Counted from the stretch's first letter, positions 1 through 7,752 are shown. The stretch: DNA of 16,317 nt from Stephanodiscus triporus (GCA_036939755.1 JALLAZ010000828.1:1-16317); one strand, 5' to 3'. Notes: generated from the letters alone by a model not told the origin. Made by a program: numbers and translations.

Positions 1-3
1 ACG

Positions 4-126
4 ATGCGCGGTGGTGGTTCGGCGGGCATCGCGCCGTCGTCCGCGAGACTACTCCTCCTCCCCCCCCTCTTCCTCTCCCTCCTCCGTCGGCTCGTCGTCC
101 TCCTCCGCCGCGCCACCGTTATCGTA

Positions 127-157
<31 letters not shown>

Positions 158-222
158 TCCTCGTCTCGTCGCCGCGCGCGGCCGCCGCGTCGGCCTTCGT
201 CCGTCATCCTCCTCGCGTCGTC
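4..222 (+). other. Possible plastid-targeting presequence (signal peptide with ASAF-like motif), frame 1
   Basis: Frame 1 starts with ATG at position 4. It encodes a leucine-rich stretch, then a long run of valines from a (GTC)n repeat, then the residues AAAASAFVRHPPR at about 176-214. A hydrophobic signal peptide followed by ASA-F and a basic stretch is the known layout of diatom plastid presequences, and riboflavin synthesis is expected in the plastid. However, this frame differs from the RibD deaminase frame (frame 2), so linking them needs an unrecognised intron or an indel. Frame 2 also reads ASSGAAFPLSLPSRAA at about 215-262, another AxAF-like stretch, but with no ATG before it after the stop near 126. 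The valine run is microsatellite-driven, so the hydrophobicity could be coincidental. Confidence 0.35.
127..160. repeat. (GTC)n trinucleotide microsatellite
   Basis: Uninterrupted GTC/TCG triplets, encoding poly-Val in frame 1 and poly-Ser in frame 2. Length change here is in multiples of three, so it would not by itself explain the frame conflict between presequence and enzyme. Confidence 0.85.
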
Positions 223-262
223 GGGGGCGGCCTTCCCGTTATCTCTTCCATCTCGCGCGGCG

Positions 263-923
263 ATGGAAGGCGCATCGTTCGTGCCCCGTCGTTCCCGATG
301 TCGTCGCGTCGTGCGCGGCGCGGGAGGGGGGGGCGATGCGGACCGCTCGATCGACGACCTCGCCGCGTCTCCTCCTCCTCCTCCTCCTCCTCCTCCCCCC
401 CTCCCCCCGCCCGCTGCCCCCGCTCCCTCCTCCTCGACGACGACGGCCGGCGATCGCCGACGTATCCCCGCGTCGGACGCCGCGCACATGAGGCGCGCGG
501 CGGCGCTCGCCCGGATCGGGTACGGCAACACCTACCCGAACCCGGCGGTGGGGTGCGTCATCGTGCGTCCCGACGCGAACGGCGACGACGACGACGTCGT
601 CGTGGGATTTGGATTCCATCCCCGGGCGGGATGGCCGCACGCGGAGGTCTTCGCGCTGCTCGAGGCCTGCGGCCACGTCGACGACGGCGTCGCGGCGGCG
701 AGGTCCGTCATGCGGTCCTCCCCCCCATCGGACGACGACCACCACGATGGAGCGTCGACGGCGGGCGGCGGCATCGCGGCGTCGCGCCTCCTCCTCGACG
801 CCTACGCCTCGACGACGAACGGCCCGGCCGCGCTTTTCGGCGGCCGCCTCGACGGCGCGAACGCGTCGGCGTACGTCACCCTCGAGCCCTGCTACGTCGG
901 CCGTATGTACGCCGCCGTGCACA
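263..923 (+). pseudogene. ribD: RibD-type pyrimidine deaminase domain (riboflavin synthesis), frame-broken and truncated
   Basis: RibD deaminates diaminohydroxyphosphoribosylaminopyrimidine, an early step of riboflavin synthesis. From ATG 263 an unstructured Pro/Ser-rich leader runs to about residue 73, followed by the family signature MRRAAALARIGYGNTYPNP and AVGCVIV. The zinc ligand and catalytic pair are WPHAEV (HAE at 638-646, about residue 126), and TLEPC (Cys codon 890-892, about residue 210) supplies the second ligand. Between them is an insertion rich in Ser, Asp and Gly (about 690-850), longer than in bacterial RibD. After EPCYVGR the frame runs to a stop at 937. Removing 4 bases (ATGT, 905-908) gives GR directly followed by TPPCT (909-923), which is exactly the expected third zinc ligand. 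Homology stops there. The rest of the deaminase and any reductase domain are absent. A GTATGT splice donor at 903 is the alternative explanation. Domain identity is secure; the reason for the break is not. Confidence 0.8.
368..395. repeat. (CTC)n microsatellite encoding poly-Pro in the RibD leader
   Basis: A run of CCT/CTC triplets merging into a C homopolymer. It encodes the proline stretch of the RibD N-terminal leader in frame 2 and a poly-Ser stretch in frame 1. Confidence 0.8.
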
Positions 924-1416
924 TATCCCCCAAATAAGTTCCACGTCGACACAAAAATAATTTATCTGCGGCCACGCCCATTCATGAGCCTTTTTAATTC
1001 GTTTCCGCCGCGTGCCTATTTTCTCCCATTTGGGAAGGAAAACGCGAGAATTTCTCTCCCGATATGAAAACACGCCCAAGAAAAAAAGCCAAAGCAACGA
1101 CACTGATTTTATTTGTCTGAAACATGTCATACCTCAATTGAAGTTGGACTAGTGTAACGACCCCCCCCCTCTCTCCCCAAAGCGCGTCCCTCCTACCTGC
1201 CCATGTTGCAGTCGCCGCCGCCCCCCAAGCGGGGGCAATTCGATGGAAAGTACATCCTCCCGTCTGCGCCGCGCCGCTGTAAGTGCGAGCGGGACTTCGC
1301 TTGGCTCAGCCACGCGACGTGACGAAGGATAACACCGCCGTCTGCGGAATGCCCCCTCCCTCTCAAGCCTGAGCAAGATCGAGACGTCGCCCAACAAGGA
1401 AACAATCCCAAGATAG
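924..1416. other. Non-coding stretch with no recognisable gene
   Basis: Base composition changes abruptly after the RibD TPPCT motif, from very GC-rich to AT-richer sequence with A and T runs up to about 1150, then becomes GC-rich again from about 1160. No reading frame here looks protein-like. The jump right behind the RibD motif marks a probable junction, either an intron or foreign insertion. Confidence 0.6.
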
Positions 1417-1834
1417 ATGTCCGTCCCGACGTGTCGGCACGGCTCCCACGACAACAACAGCCGTCAGATGCCCTCGACCTCACAGGCAAGGCAGGACGGT
1501 CCGCCGATCTCGTACTACCGACTAGGTCGCGCCCTCGCATTGCATGGACAAATGTCTGTCAACGGCGTGGGATCCTCAGGATGCATGGACGCGATAAACG
1601 TGGGGGCGAACGACGCCAGTGGGCGTATCGTGGGGCTGATACACGAGATGTTCGTTAGGGAGGGTAGGAATTGGTTCGAGAGTCTGGTGTTCCATCCAAG
1701 CAGGGAGGGCCGGGGGGGGCACGACAATGGGCGGGGGCGTGCACGATATCGTGATTGCTAGGAAGAACGACCTACATGTGAGAAAGAGGCTTCTCGTCGC
1801 GGGTATTGCTGGGCAGGCCCGGTACTTAGGATGA
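1417..1834 (+). pseudogene. LOG/TIGR00730-like nucleotide phosphoribohydrolase (copy A), frameshifted fragment
   Basis: LOG proteins (lysine-decarboxylase-like Rossmann fold) cleave ribose phosphate from cytokinin or nucleotide monophosphates. In frame 1 from ATG 1417 the protein reads YYRLGRALALHGQ, MSVNGVGSSGCMDAINVGA and GRIVGLIHEMFVREG. This matches the family layout of a helix, the glycine-rich loop with G-x-M-x-A, then the V-I-G-V-I-P-like strand. Frame 1 then runs into low-value sequence and stops at 1759-1761. Frame 2 takes over from about 1700: a GGGTTMGGG linker, then HDIVIARKNDLHVRKRLLVAG at about 1742-1804. That corresponds to the conserved M-x-x-R-K helix. The following PGGxGTxxE active-site motif is missing before the stop at 1832-1834; a GTATTG at 1803 could be a splice donor. 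A G-run at 1712-1719 is the likely site of the shift. Whether the gene is broken or intron-split cannot be decided here. Confidence 0.65.
1535..1641 (+). repeat. LOG-core repeat, copy A (pairs with 7638-7745)
   Basis: About 107 bases nearly identical to 7638-7745 in direct orientation. The first roughly 55 bases are identical. The differences that follow lie mostly at third codon positions of the LOG frame. Confidence 0.9.
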
Positions 1835-2590
1835 GGTAGGTAGAGAGAAGGGAGTGTGGTAGCAATCGATCCCACTCCATGGCTTCTCTTGTTACGCTGT
1901 CCCAGAATGACATTTGGGTGGAAGGGGAGACGGAAGTGATGGAGACAAAAACACAAACAAACCATATGTCAGTCAACACTTGGGGGGGGAGGCAAGGGAT
2001 GAGGTTTGCCCTTGTTGTTGGTGTCAGGACGCAAGGCAGCAGGGCAGGGCGCAATGACTGGTGTGGTGTGATGTGATAACGTCGTCGCGCACCGCATGCG
2101 CTGGGAGGGAGGAGACCGTTTGACATGATGACGACGTTGTCACGTCTTTCAAGTAAATGTCGGGAGTGAGTGTATTCTGTTGCAAAACGACGGAGGACGC
2201 TCTTCGTGATATCATGTTGCGGTAAGAGAATGTGTGTCTTCTGTTTCATCTTGTTCTCACGGATCGCTCTCGGGGCCGACGTGACATACTCTCCCACTCC
2301 CAGGGCGACCATGGAGTGGATCGAATTGTACCCGTCCCAACTGGAGAGCAAGTGTGCGGCGGTGCAGCGACAAAAATCATCGAAATGCAACAAGCTCAAG
2401 AGGATGCAGTCAGAAATTGATGAGAACGAGATGATGATTGATGATGCCCCCAAGTTGCATATTTCAAAGTCATCATTTTTGTGGAGTCTAACGAGGCGAG
2501 GAGTTGGGAGGATACTGCTTCGCGCCTGTGAATCGGGCGTAGGATTTTGCAATGATATCACAATAAAACGGGTATGGTAATGAATGGAGG
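1835..2590. other. No confident gene; weak coding-like patch at about 2310-2450
   Basis: No known family is recognised. The plus strand has a protein-like patch around MEWIELYPSQLESKC and KRMQSEIDENEMMIDDAP (2311-2450), behind a pyrimidine-rich CTCCCACTCCCAG acceptor-like sequence ending at 2303. It could be a 3' exon of something, but nothing identifies it. A 267-codon minus-strand frame covering 1758-2561 has no recognisable motif and is probably chance. Confidence 0.4.
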
Positions 2591-2592
2591 CT

Positions 2593-2598
2593 TTTATT
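2593..2598 (-). promoter_or_regulatory. Candidate AATAAA polyadenylation signal
   Basis: The minus strand reads AATAAA about 75 bases beyond the stop codon of the transposase-like gene. The hexamer is short and can occur by chance; the position is what makes it plausible. Confidence 0.4.
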
Positions 2599-2673
2599 CA
2601 CTAGAATGATAATAACTTTCAATGCTTATCCTTTAATAAGCAGCTCAATACACAAACGCATAATAATCCTCTT

Positions 2674-4152
2674 TTAGTCATCAGTTTCAGCAACAACGCG
2701 GGTGGGTTTTGCGCCCCCATGCCTGGCTAAAACGTCATTGTTCTTCCATTCCAATGGTGGAATGCCGTATGCTACATACAAAACAATTTCCATGTTTTCT
2801 ATAGGAAGGAGCCCCCCATCATTAGGAATCTGAAAGTATTGTTTCCCATCGAACTCGAGCACGATCAATGTGCTCACAAAGTGATCGTGTTCAAGTTCGG
2901 TGGCATCTTTGTGTGTTGTTTTGTAGGTGCCACGTTTTTGGCCTGTTCTCTTTTCTTTGATTCGAGCAAAGTCGCGAGCGTATTCTTGGTTGAGGAGTGC
3001 CAGTTCCCCTCCAAAGAAGTGCCTACTTCTTAAATCATCTGACCGAATAGACTTCAGCAGAGTTGACCTTTTATGCACTTTGCCATGATGAGACTCGTGG
3101 CCCTCAGAGCTGAGCAAACCATAACAATGAAACTCCCTCACAAACTCTGTTGCATGATTTGCAAAGAAGTGGAGTTTGTTGTAGTAATTATAGTCTGGAA
3201 ATGCCTTCTCTAATGCAACGAGAAAGGTGGCAATCGAATGTTCAAAGTCATCTGGATCCAATTTCTTCTGTGACTTGATCTTTAAGTTCAACTGAAACAA
3301 TGCCTTCCCGGCCACCCTAAAGCCTTCAAACTTTTCCGTAATCTCAGCACGCTTTTCATCTTGCTTGCTGGCACACGATGCAATGCAGGCATCAATAATC
3401 GCATCAAAGTTCTCCAATGATTGCATAGCTTTACCATTTGTTTGATCCCGCCCACCATGCTCAGGACAGAAACTTCCGCCTCCAATTTTCTTAAGACTGG
3501 TCTCAAAAACCCACTCAAGCTCCCCCCGTGGTAGCTTGGAAGCAGGGGATAGATATTCTGTCAATTTATCGACAAATAATAATGTACCCTTGAGACATTG
3601 AGCGTGATGTGCGTTCTCTGCTGTATCTACTTGAGACATCAAGGTTCTGAATAGCGCCTCATACTCAATATTCAACTCTTCAATTCTATCGTCAATCTGC
3701 GTCTCAGTCAATTTGATATCCTCGGGAGAGAATTGCTTTGCATATGTTTGCATATCCACATCAACGTTGTGCATTTTTTCGGTCTTCAGGAGTTGGAATT
3801 TGTTGATCTGTTTTATTACCGCATTTAAAGGCTTTTGTCCGCTCATCTGTTGTTGCAGTCGCTTTATTCCTTCATTATTGGGTAGGTTGTCTTTGTTTTT
3901 CACCTTATTTTTTGCTGTTTGCTGCTTATCTAATGCCTCAGAACACTCATCCAACTTCTCTTGAATGCGCTCCACAAAAGATGTGTCATTTAACTTTATC
4001 CAATCCCAAATTGCTTTGTTATAATGATTGTTTATACCGCATTGTACATGCAGGGGGTCGCCATTGTTCAAAAGAGGCTGACAAAACAAAAGAACGTTCG
4101 TTGTAACTGACTTGCTTGAATGTTTGGAAAATTTTTTGACCTCTTCTGTCAT
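2674..4152 (-). CDS. Transposase-like protein, C-terminal part
   Basis: A 492-codon frame with ATG at 4152-4150 and stop at 2674. An N-terminal helical, charged region contains likely coiled coil (VERIQEKLDECSEALDKQQ, IDDRIEELNIEYEALFRTL). A cysteine/histidine/glycine patch follows (FCPEHGGRDQTNG). The most telling part is HFFANHATEFVREFHCYG and then LLSSEGHESHHGKVHKR, whose H...H...E..H spacing resembles the 'SEQGIE..H' segment of transposase-like proteins I recall from nematodes and cnidarians. The acidic residues there could be the last catalytic acid of a DDE-type enzyme, but this is inference. Its 5' end touches the upstream frame in an ATGA overlap. A 35-nt GT-AG intron (4180-4146) would instead join the two in frame. 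The frame itself is intact. Confidence 0.6.
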   Translation of the reverse strand: MTEEVKKFSKHSSKSVTTNVLLFCQPLLNNGDPLHVQCGINNHYNKAIWDWIKLNDTSFVERIQEKLDECSEALDKQQTAKNKVKNKDNLPNNEGIKRLQQQMSGQKPLNAVIKQINKFQLLKTEKMHNVDVDMQTYAKQFSPEDIKLTETQIDDRIEELNIEYEALFRTLMSQVDTAENAHHAQCLKGTLLFVDKLTEYLSPASKLPRGELEWVFETSLKKIGGGSFCPEHGGRDQTNGKAMQSLENFDAIIDACIASCASKQDEKRAEITEKFEGFRVAGKALFQLNLKIKSQKKLDPDDFEHSIATFLVALEKAFPDYNYYNKLHFFANHATEFVREFHCYGLLSSEGHESHHGKVHKRSTLLKSIRSDDLRSRHFFGGELALLNQEYARDFARIKEKRTGQKRGTYKTTHKDATELEHDHFVSTLIVLEFDGKQYFQIPNDGGLLPIENMEIVLYVAYGIPPLEWKNNDVLARHGGAKPTRVVAETDD

Positions 4153-4180
4153 GCGGAGGCCGCATGTCTGTTGATCATAC
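4146..4180 (-). other. Candidate 35-nt spliceosomal intron in the transposase-like gene
   Basis: On the minus strand the segment begins GTATGA and ends GACAG. Removing it links ...NYYSPKSAKR to EEVKKFSKHSS... through a fused GAA codon and removes the stop of the upstream frame. 35 nt is very short for an intron. The alternative is two ORFs joined by a stop/start ATGA overlap. Confidence 0.45.
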
Positions 4181-4760
4181 CTCGCTTTGCACTTTTTGGA
4201 CTGTAATAGTTCGTTCGAAGCTTATAATCGCCAGAAGTCCACTCCTTGAATTTATTCGGATCGCCTCCAAGTTCTATTATCTTTTTGTGAAGACTCGAGG
4301 GCATCAGTTTGAAGTCATTTCTCGGACTGCAGCAATTCGGGCAGCCATGAGTGCAAGAAGCACTTGAGATGCCTGCCAGAAGCAGCTGCATTTTCATGTC
4401 ATTGCAAGGGAAGCCCTGTATTCGCTCTAACTTTGCTTTCATACTCATTCGAATGTCCACAAGATCATCAGGCTCCATGGGTCTTATAAACTTTTGAGCA
4501 AACAACACATCACCGTCAATGTTTTCTAATCGAGCACCCACTACAAGACCAATATCATTTTTCACAAGTCTGCAAATTAAATCGTTGCATCTAAAATCAA
4601 TTCTTGGGATCTCGTCGCCCTCTCCGCTGTATTCAACATCATTTTCATTGACAAAATCAGAAGCCATTGTAATTGATTCTGGAAAGATACCATCTAACTT
4701 GAAGATAAGACTCTTGCAGTGCTTCTTTTCGCGTCCATCTATCCCTAAAGACTTACGATA
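4149..4760 (-). CDS. Transposase-like protein, central CxxC part
   Basis: This frame begins just after the in-frame TAA at 4763-4761 (reading YRKSLGIDGREKKHCKSL) and includes the first ATG at 4667. It contains NDMKMQLLLAGISSASC, followed by THGCPNCCSPRNDF, at about 4410-4305. In the transposase-like family I compare it with, a G-D-L-K-x-L-x-x-x-L-G segment followed by C-P-x-C has the same arrangement, with the Asp as candidate catalytic residue and the cysteines a zinc knuckle. The piece stops at 4149, four bases inside the start of the next frame. Confidence 0.55.
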   Translation of the reverse strand, partial: YRKSLGIDGREKKHCKSLIFKLDGIFPESITMASDFVNENDVEYSGEGDEIPRIDFRCNDLICRLVKNDIGLVVGARLENIDGDVLFAQKFIRPMEPDDLVDIRMSMKAKLERIQGFPCNDMKMQLLLAGISSASCTHGCPNCCSPRNDFKLMPSSLHKKIIELGGDPNKFKEWTSGDYKLRTNYYSPKSAKRGMINRHAASA

Positions 4761-5257
4761 TTATTTTTGTTTTTTTGTTATCGGTAAAGTCAAGATCAAA
4801 ATGCAGAGGCTTCTATCATTCAAATCGTGCAAAAATCTTCCAACAGGACAATCGTTCTTAAAGAATGCATCATTCAGGTTCTGATGATTCTCGCTCACAG
4901 GTCCTGAAACATGTCCAATGCAAAAACAGTTCTCCGAGGAGTTCCCATCTATTGTATTCCGGTTGGAAATAGTCACAACAATTGCACCACCGCCCTTATC
5001 AATATTGGATGTCATAATACACGCATCTTCTAAGCTAGTCAATTTGTTGCTATCAATATACTTATTGACAGATATCGCAGCTTCAACAATTATTTGCAGC
5101 GCTTGATCCGGTCTCCTGATCCAGCTGACATCCCTGACAGCTCTCGTCTCGCTACTACTGGTGACAATGAGCGACTCCTTTACGTGAGTCACCTCCAGGG
5201 AGCCATTCAATGCAAAATCCGACAACTCTGCCCGGATGCAGCCGGGAATCAGACCAC
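4761..5257 (-). pseudogene. Transposase-like protein, middle part, ending in an in-frame stop
   Basis: The frame reads LIPGCIRAELSDFALNGS, then DKGGGAIVVTISNRN and NCFCIGHVSGPVSENHQNL. The KGG-...-N-...-IG...G..EN..NL pattern fits the same transposase-like family, where it precedes the G-D-x-K/CxxC domain. It ends at TAA 4763-4761, but the same frame continues without another stop into the next piece, so this looks like a single nonsense change. At its 5' side the frame does not match the preceding piece, implying an indel or an unrecognised intron around 5230-5260. Confidence 0.5.
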
Positions 5258-6349
5258 TGCGCTTGATGTCATTCCTGTGAGAGTTTGAAGTACTGCAACC
5301 TGGGGGACAGTAAGCTTCATGCTATCTTCATGAAGCACACAATAGTTAAACTTCGAAGCAAGATGACTCAAATTAGCAGGTGTTGAATCAGGAGGGGTGG
5401 CCATTGACTTCAAAATGTTCTCCAAAAAGTCTGCCTTGCCTCTGATATAGTTTCCCCGACTTTTATCAGATGAAGTTGCCTTGCGAGATCTTTCGTTTGG
5501 CATTTGAATGTAACTTATCGGGTATCGGTTCTCAGATATTGTTGGGTTGATCCTAATGATACTGCTATCCGCAGGCAATTTTCTTTCTTCAAGAATTACA
5601 TATGCAAGCGCGTCCAGAGTTGATGCATTTTTTGACCCTTGGAGCAATTTTACATAGCCACGAATGGCTTTGCAAACATCACGATTGATGTTCCCATCAC
5701 CCTGTAATATTGGCACTCTTTTCAGAAAATTTTGAAATGACTGTAGGTCTCCATCCATGGAGACTATTTCTGCTGGCTCGACGTTTACTTTGCCGATGTT
5801 CTCTTTATTCGTCTCCAAGCTAAGATTTGTATATGAAACTTTGGTACGCTTCTTTTTAGAAGAAGTGGGCGACTTAGTTGGCGAGCGCCACTGCTTTAAT
5901 GGGTGTTGCTGCTGCCATGGCTGTTGCTGCTGCTGCTGCTGTCGATACTGTTGCAGCTGAGACTGCGCTGGTACCCCAGAAGGAGGCCAATGAGGCACAG
6001 TGCACACTGCAACGTTATTGTTGTACCAAGGCGGGTGATAGTATAGGGAGGGTGGATGGTAGTTATTCTGCGGCAGAGGATGGTAGCATTTCTGCCTGTC
6101 CATTATGCTAGTGGCAATGTGTTGCTCTGAATGTTGGCGCCGCCGGTGCTCCTCCTGCTGCTGGTGCTGGTGCTGGCGGTAAGTTGTTGGTTGATGTAAT
6201 GACTGTTGCTGCATTTCAGATGGTGAACCGTCTCGACGTCGGACAATCAGCTGATTGCTTGGACGTGGGCTGATTCGTGGAGCCTTACTCGTGCGCTGTA
6301 TCCGGGCGATTGGTTGATGGTTTGGACGTGGGCAGATTCGTTGAAGCAA
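5249..6349 (-). pseudogene. Transposase-like protein, N-terminal Gln-rich part
   Basis: A 366-codon frame. The first codon is TTG; the first in-frame ATGs are in SEMQQQSLHQ (about 6213) and IMDRQKCYHP (about 6104), the latter a good start candidate. Low-complexity Gln/His/Pro sequence, including a poly-Q tract at about 5918-5942, is followed by a basic KKKRTKVSY segment. A folded-looking region comes next, from VSMDGDLQSFQNFLKRVP to the end, with VCKAIRGYVKLLQGSKNA and VPQVAVLQTLTGMTSSAVV. The last stretch resembles the 'LGLSxRxYxxLR' region found before the KGG part in related proteins. It ends at TGA 5251-5249, where reading continues in another frame. The function is inferred only from continuity with the following pieces. 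Confidence 0.45.
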
Positions 6350-6460
6350 AAGTCGTGTCGTGGGCTGTCCCGACCTGGGGCAATTGGTTGATGGTTCGTT
6401 GGAGGTGAAGTTGTGGGCTGTGTCGACGTCGGGCGATCGGTTGATGGGCGGCTGTTTGTG
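6237..6460. repeat. Degenerate minisatellite, about four copies
   Basis: Related blocks start near 6241, 6305, 6377 and 6432, each built on GGGCGATTGGTTGATGG or a close variant, followed by GTGGGCTG-like sequence. Spacing is about 55-70 bases. On the minus strand they encode recurring NHQPIAR-like peptides in more than one frame, so the repeats were probably not shaped by coding. Confidence 0.6.
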
Positions 6461-7130
6461 CGATTTGATTTATGAGATGAGTCGCACCTTTTTTTTTGAA
6501 AAACTGTTTTCGATTCATAACTGTCCTTCGCAGATAATGAGTCGCATAGGAGGAAGAATGTGACACATAGAGACTGATATTGATATGGATGACGAAGGAG
6601 GATAACAGCTGACAGAACCTTCACCGGTAAGGAGAACGACGCCGCGGCGCTCAGGGAGAAGCGTTCGTGCGAGGCGATGACTACTCCGAATGGGCGTCCC
6701 ACAGCGAGGGCCATCGCCGCCGAGAGCCGATTATACTGTCATGTATTTTTTGGATCGTCCCCGAAAATTTTGAGTCATTGCTAATATCTCTCTCCCCCGG
6801 TCGTCAGACAAAAACAATGCCACCAAACATCGGCCACGATCGGTTTGATCAAAACGGCTCCAGAGGAGAGAGGGAAGCGCCGAAAACTAATTGAATTGTT
6901 GCATTATATTTTCTCCTCGAACAAGACGACTATAGGGAGATGCACGTGGAGGATTTTAGGGAGAGAATGAAGAGGAATGATGGGGCCGACGTGGGAATTG
7001 CATCGCCGATAATGTTATGCGACGAGGACAGAAATACTCCCCATCGTCTTACGCTGCCGCTGCGAGGAGGATGAGGATGAACGCGATGACAACGGACTAT
7101 CGTGGGAGGAAGGGGACGGGGGGGACGACG
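6461..7130. other. Intergenic region, nothing recognisable
   Basis: Mixed composition, with a T9 run near 6488 and a short direct repeat ATGAGTCGCA at about 6477 and 6537. No reading frame carries a recognisable motif. Confidence 0.5.
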
Positions 7131-7564
7131 ACATGGTCGTCGTCGTCATCGTCGTCGTCGATTCTCCTTCCGGGGATAGGGAGTTGACCAGCGACAAGTT
7201 GTCGTCAAACAGCGAGTGGAGCGCGCGGGGGGCGTCGCGATTCCGTTACCCCCGTCCGTCGCTCGCACACCACGCGCTCCGCGCCAGCCAAAGAAGGGGA
7301 AGTCGACGACAACGACGCGCCCTTCTTCTTCATCCTCCTCCTCCTCTCCTCGGCGGCGGAGGAGGATGAGGGTCGTCGACCCAACCCTTGTCCTTGTCAT
7401 CGCCGACGCCCATGGGATCGAGGCCGTCTCGAAGGCGCCACCTGCCCCGATGTTGTGGTGTGTCTCCTCTAATTTCAAAACACTAACATTGTCTAACAAA
7501 AATTTTCACGTATTCCCATGTAGATGGAAAGGTATCTTTCCTTTACCCCATGCCAACTCCGATC
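7131..7564. other. GC-rich, possibly coding remnant of unknown type
   Basis: This contains (GTC)n and (CTC)n tracts. On the plus strand, frame 1, a non-repetitive protein-like segment DPTLVLVIADAHGIEAVSK lies at about 7378-7434, followed by AT-rich sequence from about 7470 that does not look coding. I do not recognise a family. It may be an exon of a decayed host gene. Confidence 0.25.
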
Positions 7565-7637
7565 CCCACATCCCTCCCACAACTCCGACACCCCATCCAC
7601 AACTCTCCCACATCCCTCCCACAACTCCGACACCCCN
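7565..7637. repeat. Minisatellite (two perfect 30-base copies, period 42) ending in an assembly gap (N)
   Basis: The 30-base unit beginning CCCACATCCCTCCCACAACT occurs at 7565-7594 and identically at 7607-7636. The next base, 7637, is N. A contig end within a tandem repeat, closed by a single N, is the likely explanation. Repeat length and the join to the right are therefore not reliable. Confidence 0.9.
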
Positions 7638-7752
7638 TCGCATTGCATGGACAAATGTCTGTCAACGGCGTGGGATCCTCAGGATGCATGGATGCGATAA
7701 ACGTGGGGGCCAACGATGCCAGTGGACGTATTGTGGAGCTTGATATGTAGCT
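7638..7752 (+). pseudogene. LOG-like core, copy B, 5'-truncated at the gap
   Basis: Reading frame 2 encodes the same peptide as copy A (ALHGQMSVNGVGSSGCMDAI and NVGANDASGRIV), then ends in VELDM and a stop at 7748-7750. Compared with copy A there are five third-position, synonymous changes, then Gly to Glu and one extra T at about 7741. Ignoring the extra T, the reading continues into the next entry. Nothing upstream of the glycine loop is present because sequence left of the N is unrelated. It is either a true paralogue or a second haplotype. Confidence 0.6.

Larger units (their letters stand above)
2593..6349 (-). mobile_element. Decayed DNA-transposon-like element with a multi-part transposase-like gene
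   Basis: Four minus-strand ORF pieces in order (6349-5249, 5257-4764, 4760-4149, 4145-2674) read as one protein of roughly 1,200 residues with domains reminiscent of a transposase-like family found in animals and protists. No terminal inverted repeats or target-site duplications could be recognised by eye, so the borders given are only those of the gene. The codon usage and balanced base composition differ strongly from the GC-rich fragments on either side, consistent with foreign origin. Confidence 0.5.

Noticed and set aside
49..531. Minus-strand ORF with poly-Glu, poly-Gly and poly-Asp
   Set aside because: It is the shadow of the GC-rich triplet repeats in the RibD leader on the plus strand.
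903..908. GTATGT splice donor as the end of a RibD exon
   Set aside because: The sequence good for a donor is followed by the exact missing motif TPPCT, so a 4-base insertion explains more. It is not fully excluded.
1500..1660. SpoVS- or Alba-like domain for the repeated GRALALHG...GSSGCMDA peptide
   Set aside because: The glycine loop followed by GRIVGLIHEMF and the RKND..RKRLL helix fits the LOG/TIGR00730 family better than these shorter folds.
1758..2561. 267-codon minus-strand ORF
   Set aside because: No motif, no domain-like segments, and residue use resembles random translation. It also overlaps the plus-strand LOG fragment end.
2580..2610. Terminal inverted repeat of the element at its left side
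   Set aside because: TGAAT...ATTCA forms only a small local hairpin and no matching sequence was seen near 6350-6650.
5880..5960. Plus-strand Cys/Ala-rich ORFs
   Set aside because: They are the reverse of the CAG-type poly-Gln tract in the minus-strand transposase-like gene.
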